A stretch of DNA of 64,000 nt from Acestrorhynchus altus. Its lineage: Eukaryota; Chordata; Actinopteri; Characiformes; Acestrorhynchidae. Shown piece after piece: positions 13,101-21,417 of this stretch. How positions within the stretch are numbered: the first letter of the stretch is position 1; the number at the start of each line of letters is the position of its first letter. Location of the stretch: positions 2,308,431 to 2,372,430 of the forward strand of contig CM067518.1 of assembly GCA_034509495.1 (NCBI GenBank), in the 5' to 3' direction. The notes beneath the pieces are model-generated. The model had not been told where the DNA came from and searched no databases. It saw only the letters and a list, made by a program, of their open reading frames with translations. The translations under genes were made by a program, and so were the position numbers.

Positions 13101-16026
13101 GTCCAGACTCCGACTGATCAGCGAGAGGAGTTGGGACTGATGACATCACTAACTCAGATATTGGGTGACAGGAAAATGAAAATAGAGGGACTGTGTGATC
13201 TCTTTCTTTGCTCAGACAAGTGTCCTGAGAAGGGATAATACTGATACATAAATAAGTAACAAAAATAATATTTAGACTCTTTTTATTTGGACCACGGTCA
13301 CTGAAGAACTCATCATAGATATCTCCATCAATCGACTCATTATATAAAACAAATTCTTCCCTTTTCAATTAAAAAACATTAAAAATGTTCAATTTCCAAC
13401 ATTATAATTATTAAGATTATATTTAGATTTTTCTAAATTCAAATTTCAAATTCACACAAATATTTCCATCTCAAATGATAACACATTTGAGTAAACAATG
13501 ATCCCCTGAAAAAAACAACAATATCTGGTATATGTGAAACGTTATATATTAATTATATATAACGGTATATATGTCTCCTACAAATACTTTTATAATTTTC
13601 TGAGTAAAAGTATGTTGAACAATAAAACACTGCCATATTGCACATCTTGATTTAATCATTACACCCCTAACATTTGCATACTTACTTGTGATCCCTTCAG
13701 CCATCAGGTCTGACATCTTGCAGCATGACGACAGGAGCCGTGTGGTGAAGCTGTCCAGTATCATTATCTACAGGAAGGCCACAGGGTCACAATCAGTGTT
13801 TCACATTCACAGCGAACGCTACACCCTACAGTCTCCTGTTTGTCTAACATGACTGAAAATCAGGAAGTTCTCTGAGATCCTCCACTGTCTCTTTTAGTTG
13901 TTCTTCAAAGAGTGACTTTAGGTAATGCTTCTTTCAGACATGATCATCATCGTACATCGAACCAGCTCAGTGGAGCTGAGAAGAAACCTTATTTAAATAT
14001 TTTTATGTAGTGCTTTATATGTATGTACTTATTTATATGATATTATTTTCTTCAATTATATATTTAATTCTTATTTTACGTGCAATTCTATTGCTGTCGA
14101 AGCTTGTGAAGCACATTGAAAAGTGCTATAAAATGTTTTATAAAATAAAAGAAACTGAGAGTGTTCAATATTTCTGTAACTCGGTTCGCTTTCCCCAAAT
14201 TGTGGCTAGTCGAGCCGCATCCATTGGCCAGCTGGACACTGATCTGGACCTATGATGAACTCTGGCTGCGTTCCCGTGGTGAACATCATGCACTGACAAT
14301 ATACAATAATCAAATGATTGTCCAGGCCTGTGCATGGTTGATGTGGGCTGCTAAACCTGCAGGTCAAATATGCAGGTCAAGACAAACACTCATTTCACAA
14401 TGAAATACTTCTCAAATATTTATTGGTTTCAGGTTCAGGTCTGGATAGGACAGTATCTAGTTCCAGACCCAGACCTCAGTCCATCTATTAGTGCCCTCTG
14501 CCATACAAGAACCACAGCTGGTTCCAAAAAGAGCTACATCTGCAAGCAAGATGACCAGGTGTGAAGAACCTTTAAAGGGTCTCAAGAACTTATAACGTTT
14601 CTCACACTTTGCAGGTGTTTCTTCCATCACTCAAAGAAACACCTGAAACATCTTTAATTTCAAGAGGGTGGAAGTTGCTTTGGAGAAGAGCAACATCAGC
14701 TATTTATTGTTTGCTTGTGGAGACGCATCGAAACACTGTCCACAATGGTGCCCAGTTTAAACTGTCCAGTTTAAGCTGCAGTTTAAGAAGTATTTTACTC
14801 GGTTGTCTGTGTGTGACATTTCATGCGTTCAGTTATTCCTCATCGGGAAATGACTTCCTCAACCGTCCAGTGGCCCAAAAGTCCCATCAGTCTTGAGGAC
14901 TATGAAGGCATTTAAAAGAAAGCACACTAACCTTCCATACTTCTGATTTCCTGCAGTCTGCTATGATAGTGTCCTTGATTTCTGTGCAGTGAGACAAAAA
15001 CAGGGACAGTTCAATTAAAGCATGTTATATCAACAGTACCAAAATCATTTTAAACCCCTTAAAAGTGAAAGGATGTGTCAGGAATATTAAATCTGTGCTG
15101 ATAGCTCTCCAAGCATTTACAGTCCCTGAAGAAACGAACAGCCTGTTAAACTGAAGGAACATTTCTACGCTTGGTCCCTTTTATCAGCTCCTCTGACCAC
15201 ACAGGAGCACTTTGTGTTTCTATAATCACATACTTTATTCTCCTCCTTTCCACCCTGATCTTCAATGATCCGGACCCCACAAAACAGCTATTATGTGGGT
15301 GGTGGGTCATTCTCAGCACTGCAGTTACACTGACATGGTGGTGGTATGTTAGTGCGCTGGTACCAGTGGATCAGACGCAGCAGTGCTGCTGGGGTGTTTA
15401 AACCCCTCAGTCACTGCAGGACTGAGAACAGTCCACCAGACAGTGTCCTGTGAGCACTGATGAAGGACTAGAGGATGACTAACACAAACTTCTGTCTCTA
15501 CATAGTTGAGGTAGGAGTGTCTAGAGTGGACACAGGGTTTAAAAACTCCAGCAGCCCTGTGTCCGACTCCCTGCCCCGTGGTGGTCCTGTGGGGTCCTGA
15601 ACACTGCAGATGAAGGAGAGAGGAGGTTAGTGAAGTGTGTAGACACACTGATGGTCTACAAGCAGCGCCTGGCCGCGTCCCAATCCGAGAACACCTTTGA
15701 GTCTGAGAAGTAAAGAGTTAAAACTGAACCCCTGTTTCTGACACGGTTTAAAACGGGTCTAAAACGCTGCTGGCAGCTCAGAGTGGGACGACGAAGTCCG
15801 GGACGCCGCGGTGAGAAGGTGGAAGTGTGTGTTTTCACACCATAACAGGAAGGGAGCGTCGCACAATAGCAACCGTTGCTGCCGTTCCTCCGCGCGGGGA
15901 AACAAACCCGCCGAAAAGTGCAGTCTACTGCTCGGACCACGAGCCACGAGCTGTCCTCACACGAAGCCCAGTCAACTTACTCTGCCAAACTATCTTCCTC
16001 AGCCCGTACTCCGCCCCGGCAGCCAT
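4085..16026 (-). CDS. stxbp3: stxbp3: syntaxin-binding protein 3 (Munc18c), 19 coding exons, complete
   Basis: Joining 19 exons on the minus strand gives 1776 nt, 591 aa plus stop, against about 592 aa for the mammalian protein as I recall it. All introns are GT-AG and all phases agree. The protein begins MAAGAEYGLRKIVWQK and ends FTIVEETASS. Diagnostic stretches are SCCKMSDLM, IIVDRGFDPVSPILHELTYQ, LAEDCMNKF, EGQKVKDPMRTLLPVLLN, LSRWTPIIKDVME and YSEMRCAYEV. The family is Sec1/Munc18: soluble proteins that bind syntaxins and SNARE bundles and license vesicle fusion. Munc18c pairs mainly with syntaxin-4 at the plasma membrane (GLUT4 traffic, platelet and epithelial exocytosis; family knowledge). 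By family convention domain 1 is about residues 1-135, domain 2 about 136-245 plus 480-591, and domain 3 lies between. No frameshift or missing block is seen. A minus-strand ATTAAA at 3535-3530 is a weak polyA candidate. In human, STXBP3 is the neighbour of FNDC7, which supports both identifications. Confidence 0.97.
4932..5071 (-). CDS. stxbp3: stxbp3 exon 18
   Basis: Residues 510-556: SARQKHKPTAQDAGSRLIIF then VLGGISYSEMRCAYEVTQTT and KSCEVIIG. The F-GG-TYSE-R-AYE motif is diagnostic. Confidence 0.97.
5400..5612. mobile_element. MITE with inverted ends TAGGGCTGGGCGATA
   Basis: Starts TAGGGCTGGGCGATA and ends TATCACCCAGCCCTA, imperfect terminal inverted repeats around an AT-rich core of about 210 bp, inside the stxbp3 intron between exons 17 and 18. 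The GGGCTGGGCGATA end is common in fish MITEs (recalled). Confidence 0.8.
6366..6451 (-). CDS. stxbp3: stxbp3 exon 17
   Basis: Residues 482-509: DVVENKLDTKDWPHQSECPS then AWNGSRAV; returns to domain 2. Confidence 0.95.
6526..6627 (-). CDS. stxbp3: stxbp3 exon 16
   Basis: Residues 448-481: SSFFSSRKTPRRDRSQEETY then NLSRWTPIIKDVME. The basic RKTPRRDRS linker leads to the invariant LSRW-P-IKD motif. The acceptor CAG before TCAAG was preferred to AAG before TTTTT because it preserves phase 0. Confidence 0.95.
6919..7025 (-). CDS. stxbp3: stxbp3 exon 15
   Basis: Residues 412-447: GTTEENLTKLIQHVKIEGES then EYITNWNHLGVPIISS. NW-LG-PI marks domain 3b. Confidence 0.95.
7373..7508 (-). CDS. stxbp3: stxbp3 exon 14
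   Basis: Residues 367-411: DLAVGSDVEGQKVKDPMRTL then LPVLLNPHSTHDKIRAVLLY and IFSLN. DKIR-LLYI is conserved through the SM family. Confidence 0.96.
7640..8035. mobile_element. Degraded DNA-transposon-like repeat
   Basis: Runs from a GACAAAAGAATTGGGACA end to an AAGGGGTGTCGACAAAC end, with internal GACAAGCTGTGTGTGCATTT. A second copy of the right part lies at 36340-36485. It fills most of the stxbp3 intron between exons 13 and 14. I know the type from fish genomes but cannot name its superfamily. Confidence 0.6.
8168..8248 (-). CDS. stxbp3: stxbp3 exon 13
   Basis: Residues 340-366: KTVHLTLAEDCMNKFQNSVE then KLCKAEQ. Phase 0 at both ends; acceptor CTCCTCAG. Confidence 0.94.
8600..8665 (-). 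CDS. stxbp3: stxbp3 exon 12
   Basis: Residues 318-339: ISIGGLKQLMKQMPAFRKQV then AQ; the LMK-MP-FRKQ motif of domain 3a. Phase 0 at both ends. Confidence 0.93.
8770..8827 (-). CDS. stxbp3: stxbp3 exon 11
   Basis: Residues 298-317: QIPKLVKEISANKKQTDGK. A short exon covering the start of the domain 3a helical hairpin, which acts as template for SNARE assembly in the family. Confidence 0.93.
9060..9150 (+). repeat. Fragment of interspersed repeat family R1
   Basis: Matches the first part of R1 (GTGGGATGTTTTCATAGTTT, ACTTTTATT, GGGGACAGTCATAC), as at 55340-55395. Confidence 0.6.
9449..9547 (-). CDS. stxbp3: stxbp3 exon 10
   Basis: Residues 265-297: YKGKDGSEKEALLNEGDELW then IKLRHLHIAEVT; the DELW-RHLHIAEV motif of domain 3a. 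The donor GTGAGT after ACAGA is the only one that keeps the E-QIPKL join with exon 11. Confidence 0.95.
10200..10324 (-). CDS. stxbp3: stxbp3 exon 9
   Basis: Residues 224-264: QLIIVDRGFDPVSPILHELT then YQAMAYDLVPI. DRG-DP-SP-LHELTYQAM-YDLL-I is the strongest Sec1/Munc18 signature. Confidence 0.97.
10705..10798 (-). CDS. stxbp3: stxbp3 exon 8
   Basis: Residues 192-223: DSQLEYAKALAELVDNKLAQ then HYELDDGGKKK; the lysine-rich end is the variable linker before domain 3. Ends in phase 0. Confidence 0.94.
11022..11167 (-). CDS. stxbp3: stxbp3 exon 7
   Basis: Residues 144-191: VFTCDNPGAFRSIYSPQS, then TLADQIVTLCATLDEYPGVR. The ATLDE-P-VRY motif is typical of Munc18. Acceptor TGTAG. Confidence 0.95.
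11633..11733 (-). CDS. stxbp3: stxbp3 exon 6
   Basis: Residues 110-143: YCPDDLFNKMKLFCAKHIKV then CKEINISFLPHEAQ. Closes domain 1 and enters domain 2. Confidence 0.94.
12000..12440 (-). repeat. Copy of palindrome-ended repeat family R3
   Basis: Contains GCAGTGCTGCTGGAGTGCTT and AACACTCCAGCAGCACTGCT at opposite ends, plus GATGGTCGTCCTCTAGTCCT; related to 15140-15650. Confidence 0.7.
12539..12611 (-). CDS. stxbp3: stxbp3 exon 5
   Basis: Residues 86-109: CVDAFISDFKLKPKYKAAYV then YFTD. Ends with the first base of a tyrosine codon completed by exon 6; donor GTAAGT. Confidence 0.94.
12704..12780 (-). CDS. stxbp3: stxbp3 exon 4
   Basis: Residues 60-85: VVEDLFKSREPV followed by LEMKAVYFMSPTTK. 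This is the R-P-MKA-YF-P motif of the Sec1 domain 1 Rossmann-like core. Acceptor TTTCAG, donor GTCAGG. Confidence 0.95.
12930..13370. repeat. Probable degraded transposon in a stxbp3 intron
   Basis: Begins GGACAAAATAATTGGGACGC, like the end at 7640, with no coding content. Low-confidence assignment. Confidence 0.4.
13686..13767 (-). CDS. stxbp3: stxbp3 exon 3
   Basis: Residues 33-59, IMILDSFTTRLLSSCCKMSD then LMAEGIT; the near-invariant CCKM-D-L-EGIT block of Munc18 proteins in domain 1, part of the syntaxin-binding face. Donor GTAAGT. Confidence 0.95.
14085..14160 (+). repeat. LINE-tail-like fragment
   Basis: GAAGCACATTGAAAAGTGCT then TATAAAATAAAAG resembles the common L2-type 3' end in fish. 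The rest of the intron (13768-14931) shows nothing recognisable. Confidence 0.45.
14932..14981 (-). CDS. stxbp3: stxbp3 exon 2
   Basis: Residues 16-32, IKDTIIADCRKSEVWK after the split lysine codon; corresponds to the first helix of domain 1. Acceptor CACAG, donor GTTAGT. Confidence 0.93.
15140..15650 (+). repeat. Interspersed repeat family R3 in stxbp3 intron 1
   Basis: About 500 bp with phrases such as CAGCAGTGCTGCTGGGGTGT, GACTGAGAACAGTCCACCA, CTAGAGGATGACTAACACAA and AAAAACTCCAGCAGCCCTG; the two ends are partly inverted copies. Related pieces: 12000-12440, 20560-20760, 49930-50010. I associate it with characin and catfish genomes from memory. Confidence 0.65.
15981..16026 (-). CDS. stxbp3: stxbp3 exon 1 (start codon)
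   Basis: Encodes residues 1-15 plus one base. The ATG sits in AAGATGGCTGC, a YY1-like context common at housekeeping promoters. The donor is GTAAGT. The start was chosen because the frame joins exon 2 exactly (K-IKD) and the length matches the family. Confidence 0.93.
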
Positions 16027-16075
16027 CTTCACTCCTGTTTCTGTTTTCGGACCAACGACGTACCGACGTCATTGA

Positions 16076-16091
16076 TGACGTAGCTACGTCA
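16076..16091. promoter_or_regulatory. Perfect 16-bp palindrome of two CRE half sites
   Basis: TGACGTAGCTACGTCA is its own reverse complement and contains two head-to-head TGACGTA half sites. A further CGACGTCA lies at 16064-16071. CREB/ATF-type bZIP factors bind such half sites (known). Occupancy is inferred. Confidence 0.6.
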
Positions 16092-16199
16092 CTAACGCGG
16101 GCTCCGTCCCAATCTGACAGCGGCTGCCTTGGAAGGGAGCCTAGTGATAACGGATCGTTGTCCCCTTTTAAAACACCTACACAGATTTCAGACACCCTT

Positions 16200-16580
16200 C
16201 ATCTCTTCACCTTTACACCCCGAGGCTCTGATATTTTTATTAAAGAAACATGCATCTTTTATTTTTTTTGCTTATGATTAAACACCTTACAACTCAAAAA
16301 GTGTTTTTCTGAAAATGCATTTTTGATGACTTATTTGTAATAATTACATTGATGAGGAAATTTATAATAATAAGTTCTTGAAAATATTTACAAAATAAAA
16401 AATAAATAAAATAAAAAACATGAATGTGCTTTATTATTTTTGATATTTATGTATGTATCAGTATTATCCCTGCTCAGGGCTTTTATTCTGAAATTTGAAC
16501 ACTGTGTGAGCAAAAAAAGAGAGCAAACTGCCCCTCCCTTCTCATTTTAATCTATAACACAATATCTGGGTTAAAGTGCA
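16200..16580 (+). repeat. Copy of interspersed repeat family R1
   Basis: Shares GATATTTATGTATGTATCA, TTTTATTCTGAAATTTGA and GAGCAAACTGCCCCTCCCTT with copies at 45635, 58010 and 63225. Lies between the two divergent promoters. Confidence 0.65.
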
Positions 16581-16824
16581 GCAATTAGGTGGATACAAGA
16601 TAGATTATTGGATTTGTGGATGGATGGATGGATGGATGATGGATCTTTACAACATGTTTGTGGAAATGTATCGTGAACAAATGAGATTTCTGAAAAGCTC
16701 ATAAGAGTTGACAAGAAGGTTATTGGGACAATGTTTATTGGATCGACGAGAACAATTGAATTATTTTGGGTTTGATTGAGAAGTGTTATGTTTGGAGAAA
16801 GAAAACACTGTAGTCCAGCATTAT

Positions 16825-16863
16825 GTATATATATATAATTATAAATATATATATATATATATT
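16825..16863. repeat. (TA)n-rich microsatellite
   Basis: TATATA runs with short interruptions. Confidence 0.9.
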
Positions 16864-17234
16864 TCTGGGTGTAACTGGGAGCTTGAGTTTGTAATTTAAT
16901 TCCACCTCATATACCACATATGATGCAATTGACAATAATCTCCTTGAATCCTTGAAATGAACAGCCCAGATAAACAGCTTCACATATCATTTTTTGATGG
17001 CATCCATATCTGGAAAAGAATTCCCCCGAGTCCCTCTGCTCCCACCTGCCTGTAGGTATCCTAATCCATTTCTGATTGGCCAGCTCCTGCAGATGGGTGG
17101 GTCCAGCTTCAGGTATTTCAACTAAGCACCAAGAAAAAAGTAAATGTATACTGAAGCATAAGACAAGAGACTAGTCACAGATCAAAGCCTTGATAATAGT
17201 AGTGGGATTTCGCATTCAGGCAGAGGTCAAGAAG

Positions 17235-17288
17235 ATGGACCTTGGCGGCATTAAGTTGTGGGTGTTTATACTTGGAATTGTTTTACAG
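17235..17288 (+). CDS. fndc7: fndc7-like exon 1 (signal peptide)
   Basis: MDLGGIKLWVFILGIVLQ: short polar start and a ten-residue hydrophobic core. Ends in phase 0 with donor GTAAGT. Confidence 0.85.
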
Positions 17289-20200
17289 GTAAGTTCAGAT
17301 TAATGATTACTGTATATGATGGAGTGGGTGTTAAAATGTATACAAATACAACTGTTTAGAGACCTGAAGTCTTTATGTTGAGGTTTGGATGTTTTCAAAG
17401 ACATTGTATTTGCTCTCTTGTCTTCACAGAATGCTGTACAAGGTGAGACATTCTGCAACCTGTGTGAGAGAACCCAAGTTTCATATTTCTTTTTTAAGCT
17501 TTAAAACTTTAAAAGTGAGTTCCAATTTTAGTTGAGTTCCAGGTGACAAGTATCTTGAGGAAATTCAACAAATCCAGTCAAAAAGTCATTTATGAAGTGC
17601 TTGTTGTTTTCAGTTCAAGTCTTGTTGTCCAGTGAAGCTCTCTCTTTCCTGCTGTCATCTCCTCAGGAAGCTCCCTGCTCCTCTCCATCTTCACGGTCAC
17701 CTCGAAAAGTGCTGTACTCCACTGGACCATCGTCTCCAACTCATCCTCCTACAGGGTCACTGTCTTCCCCCACAACTCTCCAGTGCCACTCGTCTTCAGC
17801 ACCTTCAGCCCAAAAACTGTGATGGGCTCTATCAACTCTCTCTCCCCCAACACCGAATACATCTTTCAGGTGGAGGCTCTGGACAGCTTCTTGAACACAC
17901 TGGCTACTGCTACTGTACAGGGATCTACTGGTATGTCCTGCAAACTACTTTTTTTTTAACCATCTTTGGGGAAATTAAAGTGTTTGATGTACAATGTGAA
18001 CCCAAGATTCTTGTGCTTTGAAATGTATCATTGTTGTAATGTCACAAAACGAAGAGACATGGTGTCATGGTGAAATATGACCACCAGTTCAGCCTATAGG
18101 AGTTGACCAACCCACCTATACATGTGGAACGGATAAGAAGTCGCAATCAGAGAGAGCAATATTAGCCATGGTCACTCTGGGTGGGTAGATGGCACCCTCT
18201 CCCCACATCACAACCAGTGTGATGCTGGCCAGCAGAGCTGGGGATCTGGTGTTTTGTGTGCCCAGTAATGAATCAATGGTGGCAGTTTGAACAGAGGTGG
18301 GGGCTGTCCTCACTTTCCTAGTGCTGGGAGCATCGTATGTGATAGGGGATTGGGTAACTGGCACACTGTTCCAAATTTCAGCTTGGGCTGCTTTCTGAAC
18401 AAGGCACAGCCATTCAGAACAGAGGTCGTTTAAATATTTACATCATCAAAATAATGTTTACTTAATCGCTGGACAGCAAGAAATGTGGAAAATGAGGGAA
18501 CGTGTTCCATAAAAAATCCCCACAAACACTTCAGTACAGTAGAACATAGTACAAACACTGTATTTTTGATTTGTCGAATGTAATTAATGCCTGTGTGTGG
18601 TTTCAGCTCCTGATGTCCCAGTCATTCAGTCGGCCTGCTCCAAACACAGCCAGAACATGACGGTGGAGTTTGTAGAGGTTTCAGGTTCTTCCGCCTACAT
18701 CCTCCGAGCTGAGACCAGTGATGGCTCCTTCTTCTTAGAGACGACCGTGCAAAGCTCTCCTGGAACTGTCGTGGGCCTGCAGCCCTACACCGACTACATA
18801 GTCAGCGTCATGTCTGTCAACAGTGCCGGCAGGAGCCAACCGTCCGACTTTGTCCATGCAAAAACAGGTACCTTCCTGTTCTGTCCACACTCCCAAGAAC
18901 AAAGTCCCCTCACTGAGTACTAACACATGATAACAAGCAGTTAGAACCCAACTTCACAGTAACTTCAAATGAGAGTTGAAGTCTTTGTGATAACAGCTAC
19001 ACAGTCAGACCTGCCTCTTAAGTTCTGCAATGGTTGTACAAGGAAGTCAATAACATCAAAAGTAGTCTCAGCGTCTGCATCCATACTGTGTACTATACAC
19101 CAGTACTATATGGTGTGGCCATCAGGAGAACCGCTATTGGGTGTGTAAAAAAACACCATAAATATTAAACGGAATTGCATTGCGAATGAAAATAAATGTT
19201 TGAAACAAGTTACATAAGGACACCCCTTCACACCCACTGCTGACACAGATGTGCAAATGCACACACAGCTTGTCTGATCCTGTAGAGAAGTACTGCCAAT
19301 AGAATAGGTCTCTTGAGCAGATAAACATGAATCTATTACTGTATTTAAGGCAATTAGCAAGTGACTCGTTCACTCCACCACTTTAGTGCCAGGGCAGAAA
19401 AAAGAATGCATGCATCTTGAGGGATGGTGGGTCAAGCCGAGCTGTACTTGATGCTTAAAGGGCTCTTGGTATGGATCAGGCTTTGACCATTGCCATCAAG
19501 TATGGAGGGGCTGGTCCGTTTTTGGCTAATGCCAGGCATGGGCTAGAGGAATAAAAGCCCCCTAGCATTGGGGATGAGGGATGAGGTGACCTCAATAACA
19601 CTCTTGTTGCTGAAAGCAATCAAGAAACGGAAGAAATGATAAATGAGCAGGTGTCCCAATACCTTTGTCCACAGAGTTTAGTTCATCTGAAATAGTCTCC
19701 ATTATGTATTTTGTTGCAGTTATTTATAAAAACAAATTTTATTCAGATGGATTCAGAACATCATACTACATAGATTCTGTACAGCTAGAAGTGTGTCATA
19801 CAGTATCAGACAGAACATAGGCAAGTCATTTTCAGATTACTTGTGTGATGATCCTTCCTGCTCTGTCCACACACCAAAAAATGCCTCCCTGACTGACCCC
19901 ACGACCAAAGAAATGGCCCATTCATGGGGACACACTGTTGGCCATTCTCTAACCCCAAGCCTGGCTGGTCACCCGATATCCTCACTGAGTTAAAAGCAGA
20001 GAAGGATCAGGATATGGCTCCTATTTGAACTTTTGGGCTTTTTTTCACACGGTTACTGTAATGGGTTCATCCTGCAGGGGGTCAGAATGCATCCTCAGGT
20101 AACACTACCCGACCTCACATATAATGAGAGAAGAATATGGATGCTCTTCTTAAAGGATAGAGTGGAGAAAACACGGCTACAGTTTCTTCACCTTATTAAG

Positions 20201-20920
20201 AGCAGGTCGCTGTTTCTCAGAAGGGTGCAAGGAGGAAAGCTATCATCTTAGATCAGACAAAAGGTCAAGTCGAAACAGTGCAAGGAATGAAATTATATCA
20301 CTCACAATAGGGTTGAATATTGCTTACACCCGTGGCATTCTAGTGCATTGGGATGGAATTATTTCTGGGTCAGGTATAGATGATTCCAAGGCTGTAGGGC
20401 AACAAAGTAGAACAGGTTGGTGTTTCTGTACCACGCCTGATACACATGACTCTATTGAGCTGGATGAGCTGAAACAGGTGTGTGCAAAGCTCCTGGTCTA
20501 AACTCCTGGTAATAAGGACTGAGGTGGCTGGCTGTGTCCCAAACCACACATTATGTAAAGATAGTGTGACACCATTAGGAGTATGTTACATGACATTACC
20601 TACCTAGTTGCTACCTACCTACCTACCCTACCTAGAAGCTCATCTGTTTGTGTTGGTCAGCCTCATGTTCTTCATCAGTGCTCACAGGACGCTGCCCACG
20701 GGACACTGTTGGTTGAATATTTCTGGTTGGCGACACTGAGTGGTACCAAGGCAATGCACACTAACATGTCCTGTGCAATTTACTACAATGTGTACAATGA
20801 AGGGTAGAAACAAGGAGCTGGTCATGAGGTTATGGCTGACCAGTGTATGTTTCAGTATATATGAATAATTACAATAATTACCTTAATACCTGCTTTGGGT
20901 CCATCAGATGATCACTTGTA

Positions 20921-20969
<49 letters not shown>

Positions 20970-21355
20970 NGTGTGAGGTCAAAGTTCAGTATGATTGCTA
21001 AAATGCTGAACTCTGTTGTCCTCTTGCTATAAGGTGGTCTCCCACACTGGACCTCAATGTGTTTGGTTAATTATTGTGTAGCTCTGATGACTCTGTGTGT
21101 GTGGCGCACATTCCTTTTTCTTTTGTCTTGCCAATGTTCAGCATCAGCGCTTTATTGATCAGAATCAGTCAGTTAATAAGCTGGAGGGCCGTTCATCAGC
21201 TTGTAGGGAGCAGAACAGCAGAGCGGCTTAATCACCGCAGCCTTCAGCGCATGAAGAGGCTAATTAAAGCCAGGAAAGAGAGAGAGAGAGTGATAGATAG
21301 ATGGACGCAGGTCTATCGGCTGGATCAGGGATGAAGATAGAGAACTTTCAGCCTA

Positions 21356-21417
<62 letters not shown>

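Larger units (their letters stand above)
15660..16130 (-). promoter_or_regulatory. stxbp3: CpG-rich promoter region of stxbp3
   Basis: The only clearly CpG-dense stretch of the window spans exon 1 and its flanks. No TATA box is evident. Several TGACGTA/ACGTCA half sites lie just upstream of the ATG. The region is 1.1 kb from the start of the divergent fndc7-like gene and could partly serve both. Confidence 0.7.

Noticed and set aside
15656..16277. Several overlapping ORFs of 60-133 codons on both strands
   Set aside because: CpG-rich promoter DNA has few stops by chance. Only the 15 codons of stxbp3 exon 1 are supported by family similarity and splicing.
20033..20251. 72-codon ORF MGFFSHGYCNGFILQGVRMH...
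   Set aside because: Looks protein-like in composition but matches no family I know and lies within an intron; possible transposon remnant, not supported as a gene.
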